Below are positions 27,192 to 34,661 of a DNA stretch of 64,000 bases, one piece after another; position 1 is the stretch's first letter; each line of letters begins with the position of its first letter. Under the pieces are notes generated by a model. The model did no database searches and was not told the origin of the DNA. It saw nothing but the letters and a program-made list of their open reading frames with translations. The stretch covers positions 1-64,000 of the forward strand of contig NZ_CABUHK010000008.1 of NCBI RefSeq assembly GCF_902491285.1, in the 5' to 3' direction. Made by a program: the position numbers and the translations under genes. This stretch comes from an uncultured Bacteroides sp. Its GTDB lineage: Bacteria > Bacteroidota > Bacteroidia > Bacteroidales > Bacteroidaceae.

Positions 27192-28400
27192 ATGAACATG
27201 AAGAAATTAATTGTTACTTTAGTAGTTGCATTAATAACGTTTTTCGGATATAATTCATTAAATGCACAGAATATGAAAAAAGAAGAAGTACCTCAAAACA
27301 TCAGCGCATTTCCGATAGGAGAGGAGAATGTAGGATTCAAACAATATTTTACGGGGGAATCCTGGCTGGCGCGACTGACTAGTAACAAAGACTTGAATGT
27401 CCCCATGTCCAACGTTACTTTTGAACCCGGTTGCCGCAATAACTGGCACAGCCATACGGGTGGACAAATCCTGATTGCTGTCGGTGGTGTAGGATATTAT
27501 CAGGAACGTGGTAAGGCGTCACGCCGCTTGCTTCCCGGTGATGTGGTTGAAATCGCTCCGAACATAGAACATTGGCACGGTGCCGCCCCCGATAGCTGGT
27601 TCTCGCATCTGGCTATCGAATGTAATCCGCAAACCAACAAGAATATGTGGCTGGAACGTGTGAGCGACCAACAATATGCCGAAGCTACAAAAGACAACGT
27701 GGCAACCGGACTAAAAGCTACCGACCCCGAATTGGACGGAATATTTAGTAATTTTACAAAAGAAGTGCAGGAATATGGTGACTTGGATACTAAAACCCGC
27801 CTTATGGTAACCTTGGCATCCAATATAGCTTCGCAGGCACAGGCTGAATACCGTATCACACTTGAAAACGCTCTTAATGAAGGCATTACCCCGATAGAAG
27901 TGAAGGAAATCCTTTATCAGGCAGTAGCTTATGCAGGCATGGCTAAGGTGAGAGATTTTATCGGTCTTACTAATGGTATATTGCTCGCCTGTGGCGTACG
28001 CCTTCCTTTAGAGGGACAATCGGTTGTGTCATCCGAAACCCGTTTCGACAAAGGGCTGGAGTTGCAGAAATCCATTTTCGGTGAACGGATAGAACTGATG
28101 CATAAAAGCGCTCCCGAGAATCAGAAGCATATCCAGCGTTATCTCTCCGCCAATTGCTTCGGAGATTACCAAACGCGTAACGGACTGAATGTGAAGACAC
28201 GTGAATTGGTTACGTTCTCTATTCTTGTTTCCTTAGGCGGTTGTGAGTCACAAGTAAAAGGACACATACAGGGAAATGTCAACGTAGGGAATAATAAAGA
28301 TACGTTGCTGGCTGTCGTCACACAACTATTGCCCTACATCGGCTATCCGCGTACACTCAATGCCATAGCCTATCTGAATGAAGTGATTCCGGAAAAGTAA
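27192..28400 (+). CDS. Secreted cupin-carboxymuconolactone decarboxylase fusion
   Basis: 402 aa. A signal peptide covers 1-25 (SLNA before QNMKK). A cupin domain (about 70-130) carries metal ligands in RNNWHSHTGGQ and EHWHGAAP. Two CMD-type helical domains follow (about 160-240 and 295-395). The second keeps a CESQVKGH-like motif, whereas the first lacks the Cys-x2-Cys redox pair of AhpD. These domains usually occur as separate genes in cupin/CMD operons. It may act on a lactone or quinone in the periplasm. It is under regulon site D. Confidence 0.85.
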   Translation: MNMKKLIVTLVVALITFFGYNSLNAQNMKKEEVPQNISAFPIGEENVGFKQYFTGESWLARLTSNKDLNVPMSNVTFEPGCRNNWHSHTGGQILIAVGGVGYYQERGKASRRLLPGDVVEIAPNIEHWHGAAPDSWFSHLAIECNPQTNKNMWLERVSDQQYAEATKDNVATGLKATDPELDGIFSNFTKEVQEYGDLDTKTRLMVTLASNIASQAQAEYRITLENALNEGITPIEVKEILYQAVAYAGMAKVRDFIGLTNGILLACGVRLPLEGQSVVSSETRFDKGLELQKSIFGERIELMHKSAPENQKHIQRYLSANCFGDYQTRNGLNVKTRELVTFSILVSLGGCESQVKGHIQGNVNVGNNKDTLLAVVTQLLPYIGYPRTLNAIAYLNEVIPEK

Positions 28401-28444
28401 AAAAAGAGCATTCCTGATGACAGGCGATTAAAACTTATCCGGGA

Positions 28445-28476
28445 CTTGACAAACGCTTTTTTATTTCGTATATTTG
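28445..28476 (+). promoter_or_regulatory. Promoter with full -33/-7 boxes and no gene downstream
   Basis: CTTG at 28445-28448 and TATATTTG at 28469-28476 are separated by 20 bp, an ideal Bacteroidales promoter spacing. The next protein gene starts 625 bp away, so it probably serves the RNA described next. Confidence 0.65.
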
Positions 28477-28482
28477 TAGTCA

Positions 28483-28662
28483 GGAAAAGAATGAAATCAA
28501 TGAATTATGGATGAAAGAATAACTGAAATATGAGTATAGAATGGATAGAAAATAGTATAATATTACAACGAACTTAGCTCATTCCCTTAGCTTATACTAA
28601 AGGATAGAACGGCAGATATACCCCAAAGGTTGCAAACTTTACAGAGTTTGCAACCTTTTTTT
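28483..28662 (+). ncRNA. Candidate small RNA, about 180 nt
   Basis: The span runs from about 7 nt after the -7 box to the T run of a 14-bp perfect terminator stem (28625-28638 with 28645-28658, T run to 28662). The longest ATG frame inside codes only about 15 residues and no typical gene is visible, so a noncoding RNA is the simplest reading. The family is not recognised. Confidence 0.55.
28625..28662 (+). terminator. Strong rho-independent terminator of the candidate small RNA
   Basis: AAAGGTTGCAAACT (28625-28638) pairs perfectly with AGTTTGCAACCTTT (28645-28658), loop TTACAG, then TTTT. The preceding protein gene ended 225 bp earlier, so it likely serves a separate transcript. Confidence 0.85.
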
Positions 28663-28705
28663 GTTGCATATTATTGATGCTAAATTCGCAAATCCGGATT
28701 TTAAA

Positions 28706-28740
28706 GTTTATAATAAACGGAGGGGACGTTTATTATAAAC
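28706..28740. promoter_or_regulatory. Long perfect inverted repeat upstream of the OmpA-family gene
   Basis: GTTTATAATAAACG (28706-28719) and CGTTTATTATAAAC (28727-28740) are perfect 14-bp inverted copies around GAGGGGA. Each arm is itself nearly palindromic, so the element could be two dimer sites or one hairpin. The rest of 28741-29100 is AT-rich leader with no gene that I can see. Confidence 0.6.
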
Positions 28741-29100
28741 GGTCGCAGTATTTATTAATAACTCAATCAACGTTCAAGTAGTAAGTTGTTGCCTTTTTTG
28801 TATTACCTTTTTCTTAAGGGTGGGAACTTTATCATTTGTGGTGATAATAATTGACATTATAGTCAGACGATTAAATCTTACAAATAGACTTTGAATGCAT
28901 ATTTCCCACTTTTTGGCAGGAGTCCCCAAATATTAAATAGTTGTTAATTGGAGTCTCATTCTGTGAACTAATCTTTTATATGATATGTTGTTTACTGTGA
29001 ATAACGAATTTGATTATAAACTAAAGAATTAGACATGGAACACATAAAACATTTCTAATGATTTAGCAAGCAAAACATCACAGTTTAAAAACATTTGATT

Positions 29101-30228
29101 ATGAAAAAATCTATTATTTTATTAGCTTTTGTATTGGGTGCATTTACAGCAAACGCCCAATCAGTAGTAGAAGGTACAAAGTTCACAGACAACTGGTCTG
29201 TTGAAGTAAATGCGGGAGCAATCACTCCTCTTACTCATAGCGCTTTCTTTAAGAGTATGCGTCCCGGTTTTGGAGTAGGGTTCTCAAAACAATTGACTCC
29301 TATCTTTGGTTTGGGATTCCAGGGAATGGGATATATCAACACCACTCCGAGTAAAACGGCCTTCGATGCTTCGGATGTCAGTTTATTGGGTAAAGTCAAT
29401 TTGATGAACCTGTTTGCAAGTTATCAAGGCGAGCCTCGTTTGTTTGAAGTAGAAGCAGTAGCCGGAATGGGCTGGTTGCATTATTATGTAAATGGTGACG
29501 GAGATCAGAACTCATGGTCTACCCGTTTCGGATTGAACTTCAATTTCAATCTTGGTGAAACGAAAGCATGGACATTGGGAATCAAACCTGCTATCGTATA
29601 TGATATGCAAGGTAGCTTTCCCGAAACAAAGAGCCGTTTCAATGCGAATAATGCAGCGTTTGAACTGACTGCAGGATTGACTTATCACTTCAAGACAAGT
29701 ACCGGAAACCATTATTTCACCAAAGTAAAAGTCTACAACCAGGCGGAAATCGACGGGCTGAACTCTTCAATCAATGCTCTTCGTTCTGAAGTGAACAATA
29801 AGGACGGTGAGTTGAACACTGCCAACCGGCAAATCAACGGCTTGCAGAAAGACTTGGAAGAATGTCGTACAAAGGTAGTTCCTGTTGAAACAGTAGTCAA
29901 GACCGCTCGCGTTCCGGAATCTATCATTACTTTCAGACAAGGTCGTTCATCAGTAGACGCGTCACAGTTGCCGAATGTGGAACGTGTAGCTTCCTACATG
30001 AAGAAATATCCTGATTCAAAAGTGATTATCAAAGGATACGCTTCTCCGGAAGGAAGTGTGGAAGTCAATGCTAGAATAGCTGCCGCACGTGCGGAAGCTG
30101 TCAAGACTATCCTAGTCAATAAATACAAGATTAACGCTTCCCGTATCACTGCCGAAGGTCAGGGCGTAGGTGACATGTTTACCGAACCGGATTGGAACCG
30201 CGTAAGTATATGTACTATTGAAGATTAA
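29101..30228 (+). CDS. OmpA-family outer-membrane protein
   Basis: 375 aa from the ATG at 29101. Signal peptide about 1-20 (ANA before QSVVEG). An eight-stranded barrel covers about 25-210, a coiled-coil segment about 220-260 (RSEVNNKDGELNTANRQIN), and the OmpA peptidoglycan-binding domain about 275-375 with the signature KVIIKGYASPEGSVEVN...ARAEAVK. It should tether the outer membrane to the cell wall. A long AT-rich leader suggests strong or regulated expression, and a terminator follows at 30254-30290. Confidence 0.93.
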   Translation: MKKSIILLAFVLGAFTANAQSVVEGTKFTDNWSVEVNAGAITPLTHSAFFKSMRPGFGVGFSKQLTPIFGLGFQGMGYINTTPSKTAFDASDVSLLGKVNLMNLFASYQGEPRLFEVEAVAGMGWLHYYVNGDGDQNSWSTRFGLNFNFNLGETKAWTLGIKPAIVYDMQGSFPETKSRFNANNAAFELTAGLTYHFKTSTGNHYFTKVKVYNQAEIDGLNSSINALRSEVNNKDGELNTANRQINGLQKDLEECRTKVVPVETVVKTARVPESIITFRQGRSSVDASQLPNVERVASYMKKYPDSKVIIKGYASPEGSVEVNARIAAARAEAVKTILVNKYKINASRITAEGQGVGDMFTEPDWNRVSICTIED

Positions 30229-30253
30229 TACAGAAGTATAGAAACTGAATAGT

Positions 30254-30290
30254 AAGGGCTGCTCCGGAAAACGGGGGCAGCCCTTCTTGT
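30254..30290 (+). terminator. Terminator after OmpA-family gene
   Basis: AAGGGCTGCTCC (30254-30265) pairs with GGGGCAGCCCTT (30274-30285) with one G-T wobble, followed by CTTGTTTG. Confidence 0.8.
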
Positions 30291-30328
30291 TTGTATCTTC
30301 TAGTTTTGAAAGTTTAGTGTACGATTGC

Positions 30329-30358
30329 TTTGTACGTGGCGAAAAATAATTATTTTTG
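30329..30358 (+). promoter_or_regulatory. Promoter of the STM401x-like cassette
   Basis: TTTG (30329-30332) and TATTTTTG (30351-30358) are 18 bp apart, slightly short of the usual 19-21. They precede the WGR gene by 63 bp and are the only clear promoter before this five-gene run. Confidence 0.6.
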
Positions 30359-30421
30359 CAGACGTTGTTCATGCGTTCTTGCGCTTTGAATGGGCAAATA
30401 TCAACCATTAAAAAAAGTATT

Positions 30422-31495
30422 ATGAAAAGAGTATTCGTATTTCAAGACTTTAAGTCACAGAAATTCTGGAGTATAGATGTAGTTGGAACAGACGTAACCG
30501 TTAACTATGGCAAATTGGGAACAGACGGTCAGACACAAGTCAAAAACTACTCGACTGCTGAAGAAGCCGAAAAAGCTGCCAATAAACTTATTGCGGAGAA
30601 AACAAAGAAAGGCTATGTGGAAACAGCAGAGGAAACGGCACGCGAGATGAAAGTGGAAGCCAAGAAATACACTTTGAGTTATGATGAATACGAAAACGAT
30701 GTCCGGCTATTGGATAAGATTCTGAAAGACAAGCATCTGCCCGAATATAAACAAATCACTATCGGTTGTTGGGACTATGAAGGTGAAGATTGCTCCGATT
30801 TACTGAAAGGAATACTCGAAAATAAAGATAAATTTGCACACATTGAAGGCTTGTTTTGGGGAGATATCGATCAGGAAGAACAGGAGATCTCCTGGATTGA
30901 ACAGGCAGACCTCAGCCCGTTGCTCGACGCTATGCCCAAATTGAAAGACTTGAAAATAAAAGGTACGAATTGCCTGCGCCTGGGACAAACCTCACGTCCG
31001 GAATTGCGTTCACTGGAGATTATCAGTGGCGGTCTTCCTACGGAAGTCGTAGAGGATATTCTGGCGTCCGATTTTCCGAATCTGGAAAAACTGGTTCTGT
31101 ATGTCGGCGTGGAAGACTACGGCTTTGAAGCTGATATTGAGATATTCCGTCCGCTTTTCTCTAAGACGCGTTTCCCGAAATTGACTTATCTTGGCATCGT
31201 GAACTCGGAAGAACAGGATGAGATTGTAAAAATGTTCCTGGAGTCGGATATCCTTCCTCAATTGGAGACAATGGATATTTCGGCAGGTGTCCTCAAAGAT
31301 GAAGGTGCCCAACTCTTGCTGGACAATATGGACAAGATTGCCCATTTGAAGTTTATTAATATGCGCTACAATTATTTGAGCAAGGGTATGAAGAAGAAGT
31401 TGCAGGAACTTCCGATGAAGATTGACATTGCAGAATCGGAAGAAGCTGATGAGGACGACGGTGAAATGTGGTATTACCCGATGATTACGGAGTAG
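30422..31495 (+). CDS. WGR domain and leucine-rich-repeat protein, STM4015 family
   Basis: 357 aa from the ATG at 30422. The WGR domain (about 1-75) reads KFWSIDVVGTDVTVNYGKLGTDG; WGR domains are found in PARPs and molybdate-linked proteins. After a charged link, LRR-like segments follow (LKDLKIKGTNCL, LRSLEIISGG, LEKLVLYVG, LTYLGIVNSEE, LETMDISAGVL), ending in an acidic tail. This matches the STM4015 family. It is the first gene of the cassette and lies 5 bp before the ATP-grasp gene. It may be a substrate-holding or recognition protein. Confidence 0.85.
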   Translation: MKRVFVFQDFKSQKFWSIDVVGTDVTVNYGKLGTDGQTQVKNYSTAEEAEKAANKLIAEKTKKGYVETAEETAREMKVEAKKYTLSYDEYENDVRLLDKILKDKHLPEYKQITIGCWDYEGEDCSDLLKGILENKDKFAHIEGLFWGDIDQEEQEISWIEQADLSPLLDAMPKLKDLKIKGTNCLRLGQTSRPELRSLEIISGGLPTEVVEDILASDFPNLEKLVLYVGVEDYGFEADIEIFRPLFSKTRFPKLTYLGIVNSEEQDEIVKMFLESDILPQLETMDISAGVLKDEGAQLLLDNMDKIAHLKFINMRYNYLSKGMKKKLQELPMKIDIAESEEADEDDGEMWYYPMITE

Positions 31496-31500
31496 GGGAA

Positions 31501-32511
31501 ATGCAGATAATCGTTGTCAGCAACTCTCCGTCCAAACGCATCGAATACTTTGTTGAAGCCGGCAGGAGCTTGCAGACGGGAGTCCGCTTTATGACTTACG
31601 AAGAATTGTTCAATTGCCTGCCATCATTGCGGCAGGCAGTTGTCAAACTGGAACCGTGGGTAAGCTGCGAAACGGATTTTCTGAAATATACCCTGTTTAA
31701 TGACGAATACAAAACGATATTACAGCGGTTGGACGAGACGGCACTGCCTGACGATGTGCATTTCTTGAATCCGCCTCATGCATTATTGCAGGCTCTTGAT
31801 AAAAAGGAAGCCAAACGGATTTTATCAGCCAATGATCTGAATGTAACTCCGATGTTGGATACTCCACATTCTTTCGATGAACTGGCGCAAGCTCTTTCCG
31901 GTTGTAGCAGGGGGTGTTTTCTGAAACCACGTTATGGTTCGGGAGCAGGTGGCATTATGGCAATCCGCTATCAGCCGCGTCAGAAGAAATGGGTGGTTTA
32001 TACTACCTTGCAGAAAGTGGACAGAGTCATTCATAATACAAAACGTATTCATCGTCTGACTAAGGAGCAAGATATTCTTCCATTGGCGGAAGCGGTCATG
32101 CATACCGGGGCTATTTTGGAAGAATGGATACCTAAGGAGCAGTTGCAGGGAGAGAATTATGACCTTCGGGTAGTATCTGGAGAGGAAGAGATTGACTATG
32201 TGGTAGTCAGATGTAGCAAGGGGGGTATAACCAATCTGCACCTGAACAACAACGCACGCCTGTGGAGCGAACTTCCCTTGTCAGAAGATGTCCGTCAACG
32301 GATTTACCTCTTATGCAGGAAAGCCGTCCGCACACTGGGTTTGCGATATGGCGGAGTAGATGTACTGATAGAAAGAGGAACGGATACTCCTTATATTATT
32401 GAGGTCAACGGACAAGGCGACCACATTTACCAGGATATGTACGCTCACAATTCTATTTATACCCGACAGATAAGAACAATAAAAAAGAAATATGACCATG
32501 CAGATAGATGA
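31501..32511 (+). CDS. ATP-grasp-like protein, STM4014 family
   Basis: 336 aa from the ATG at 31501. The ATP-grasp core appears as CFLKPRYGSGAGGIMAIRY (P-loop-like grasp and Lys), the ILEEWIPKEQ hinge, and a C-terminal GGVDVLIERGTDTPYIIEVNGQGD with the metal-binding Glu and Asn. ATP-grasp enzymes join a carboxylate to an amine or thiol through an acyl phosphate. The substrate is unknown. It overlaps the next gene by 20 bp, so translation is coupled. Confidence 0.85.
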   Translation: MQIIVVSNSPSKRIEYFVEAGRSLQTGVRFMTYEELFNCLPSLRQAVVKLEPWVSCETDFLKYTLFNDEYKTILQRLDETALPDDVHFLNPPHALLQALDKKEAKRILSANDLNVTPMLDTPHSFDELAQALSGCSRGCFLKPRYGSGAGGIMAIRYQPRQKKWVVYTTLQKVDRVIHNTKRIHRLTKEQDILPLAEAVMHTGAILEEWIPKEQLQGENYDLRVVSGEEEIDYVVVRCSKGGITNLHLNNNARLWSELPLSEDVRQRIYLLCRKAVRTLGLRYGGVDVLIERGTDTPYIIEVNGQGDHIYQDMYAHNSIYTRQIRTIKKKYDHADR

Positions 32512-33352
32512 ACTGCCCGCTGGAGAACAAAACCAGTGTCCTGATATGGATATGAACCGGGTGGTAGGGACACATGATATACTTATGCTTTGCTTCGATA
32601 CGTTGCGCTACGATGTGAGTAAAGCGGAAGAAGCTGCCGGAGGGACACCGGTTCTGAACAGTCACGGTGGTTTGTGGGAGAAAAGGCATGCGCCGGGAAA
32701 TTTTACTTATCCCTCTCATTTTGCCATTTTTGCAGGCTTTCTTCCTTCACCGGCAGAGCCTCATTCCTTGCGTAGCCGTAAATGGCTGTTTTTCCCTGTG
32801 CAGGCAGGGACGGGGCGTATCCCGCCCAAAGGCAGTTATCCGTTTACGGAAGCTACTTTCGTGCAGAGCCTTGCCAATAAGGGATATGAGACAATCTGCA
32901 TAGGCGGCGTGAATTTCTTCAGCAAACGCAATGAACTGGGACGTGTGTTTCCCGGTTATTTTACGAAAAGTTACTGGCTGCCGATCTTTGGCTGTACGGC
33001 TCCTGACAGTACGGAGAAGCAGATTGATTTTGCCTTGAAGAAACTGGAGAATTACTCTGCGGACAAACGTATATTCATGTATATCAACTTTTCCGCTATC
33101 CATTACCCGAACTGTCACTATGTGAAAGGTAAAACGAAAGACGATAAGGAATCGCACGCGGCGGCATTGAGATATATCGACAGTCAGTTGCCCCGTTTGT
33201 TTGAAGTTTTTCAGAAGCGTGCCGACACACTGGTGATTGCCCTTTCCGACCACGGCACCTGCTATGGTGAAGACGGCTACGAATATCACTGCATATCCCA
33301 CGAAACAGTCTACACGGTTCCTTACAAACACTTTATCCTGACGAAACAATGA
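32492..33352 (+). CDS. Sulfatase/alkaline phosphatase-like hydrolase, STM4013/SEN3800 family
   Basis: 286 aa. The metal-binding start ILMLCFDTLRYDV is the usual N-terminal strand of this superfamily. The nucleophile region APGNFTYPSHFAIFAG holds the Thr-x2-Ser candidate, and the metal site near the end is LSDHGTCYGEDGYEYHCISHET. It is cytosolic, with no signal peptide. The product could be a phosphate, sulfate or phosphonate ester hydrolase. It overlaps the next gene by 4 bp (ATGA). Confidence 0.85.
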   Translation: MTMQIDELPAGEQNQCPDMDMNRVVGTHDILMLCFDTLRYDVSKAEEAAGGTPVLNSHGGLWEKRHAPGNFTYPSHFAIFAGFLPSPAEPHSLRSRKWLFFPVQAGTGRIPPKGSYPFTEATFVQSLANKGYETICIGGVNFFSKRNELGRVFPGYFTKSYWLPIFGCTAPDSTEKQIDFALKKLENYSADKRIFMYINFSAIHYPNCHYVKGKTKDDKESHAAALRYIDSQLPRLFEVFQKRADTLVIALSDHGTCYGEDGYEYHCISHETVYTVPYKHFILTKQ

Positions 33353-34623
33353 ATCAACCTCTATCCCGATATGTAGACTATATGTATAGTTATCCGCATA
33401 AAACGGCGTACCGTCCTTTTCCTGCTCCGGTTTCGTTGCTCCCATATTTGGAGCAACTGCAAGGCAGAAAGGCGTCACTCTACTTTCATATCCCTTTTTG
33501 TAGCCATAAATGCGGATACTGCAACTTATTCTCTTTGCAAACGAACCGTACAGAATATATCGCCACTTATCTGGACACCCTTCACAGACAGGCGCAACAA
33601 CTCTCACCGCTCACTGCCGGACTGACGTTTGATAGCTTTGCCATCGGCGGCGGTACTCCGTTGCTGCTGACTGTTCCGCAACTGGAACAACTAATGGCTA
33701 CCGCCGCTTTGTTCGGCGTGCATCCGTCCCATGCCTTTACTTCCGTAGAGACTTCACCGGAATATGCAGATCGTCCGCGTCTCAATGTCTTGAAAAAGGC
33801 GGGAGTATCTCGCGTAAGTATCGGCATACAGAGTTTTCAAGATGAAGAACTGAAAGCTATCAAAAGGCGTCCCCGGCAAAACACTATTTATCAAGCATTA
33901 GACGATATCCGCCAAATGGATTTTCCCTATTTCAATATCGACTTGATTTATGGTATTAAGGGACAGACGGTAGAAAGTTTCCTCTATTCACTGGAAGAAG
34001 CGCTCCGGTTCCAGCCGAACGAACTGTTTATTTATCCGCTATATGTACGTCAGGGTACAGGTATTACCGAACGGGAACCAGATGATGTCTGTTTTCGAAT
34101 GTATCGTGCCGCTTGCAAGTTATTGCAAGCAAAAGGCTTTCTGCAAACATCCATGCGGCGTTTCATTCATCATCCGTCCACTGACGCGGAAGTCTCATGT
34201 GGCGATGAAGTAATGCTTTCGTGTGGGTCGGGTGGACGCAGCTATTTGGGTGATTTACACTATGCTACCCGGTATACAGTCTGTCAGCAATGCATTGCCC
34301 GCGAGATAGACGAATATATGGCAACCACTGATTTCACCGTAGCCCGTAACGGATTTATCCTTTCCGCAAAGGAACAACAACAACGTTTTATCATCAAGAA
34401 TCTGATGTACTATATGGGGATTGACAAGGCTGAATATACTCGGCGTTTTGGAGAGCCGCTTGATAGGACTCCGTTGTTCCGCCAATTGGCGGAACAGTAC
34501 TGGATAGAGGAAACTCCTGAACGTATCCGGCTGACTCCCGAAGGACTTGGTTATTCCGATTATATCGGTCAGCTATTTATCACTCCGGAAATCAGGCAAT
34601 TAATGGAGACTTATTCCTATTGA
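33349..34623 (+). CDS. HemW-like radical SAM protein, STM4012 family
   Basis: 424 aa. The cluster motif CSHKCGYC (Cys51, Cys55, Cys58) and a glycine motif (AIGGGTPLLL) are followed by RVSIGIQSFQDEELKAI, typical of the HemW/coproporphyrinogen-like group. The C-terminal HemN-like part ends near FGEPLDRTPLFRQLAEQYW. It would generate a 5'-deoxyadenosyl radical. The substrate is unknown; membership is set by its neighbours and motif. Confidence 0.88.
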   Translation: MNQPLSRYVDYMYSYPHKTAYRPFPAPVSLLPYLEQLQGRKASLYFHIPFCSHKCGYCNLFSLQTNRTEYIATYLDTLHRQAQQLSPLTAGLTFDSFAIGGGTPLLLTVPQLEQLMATAALFGVHPSHAFTSVETSPEYADRPRLNVLKKAGVSRVSIGIQSFQDEELKAIKRRPRQNTIYQALDDIRQMDFPYFNIDLIYGIKGQTVESFLYSLEEALRFQPNELFIYPLYVRQGTGITEREPDDVCFRMYRAACKLLQAKGFLQTSMRRFIHHPSTDAEVSCGDEVMLSCGSGGRSYLGDLHYATRYTVCQQCIAREIDEYMATTDFTVARNGFILSAKEQQQRFIIKNLMYYMGIDKAEYTRRFGEPLDRTPLFRQLAEQYWIEETPERIRLTPEGLGYSDYIGQLFITPEIRQLMETYSY

Positions 34624-34661
34624 ATGAAAATTGAGTGAAGTTTAAATGATATTTGAATGAA

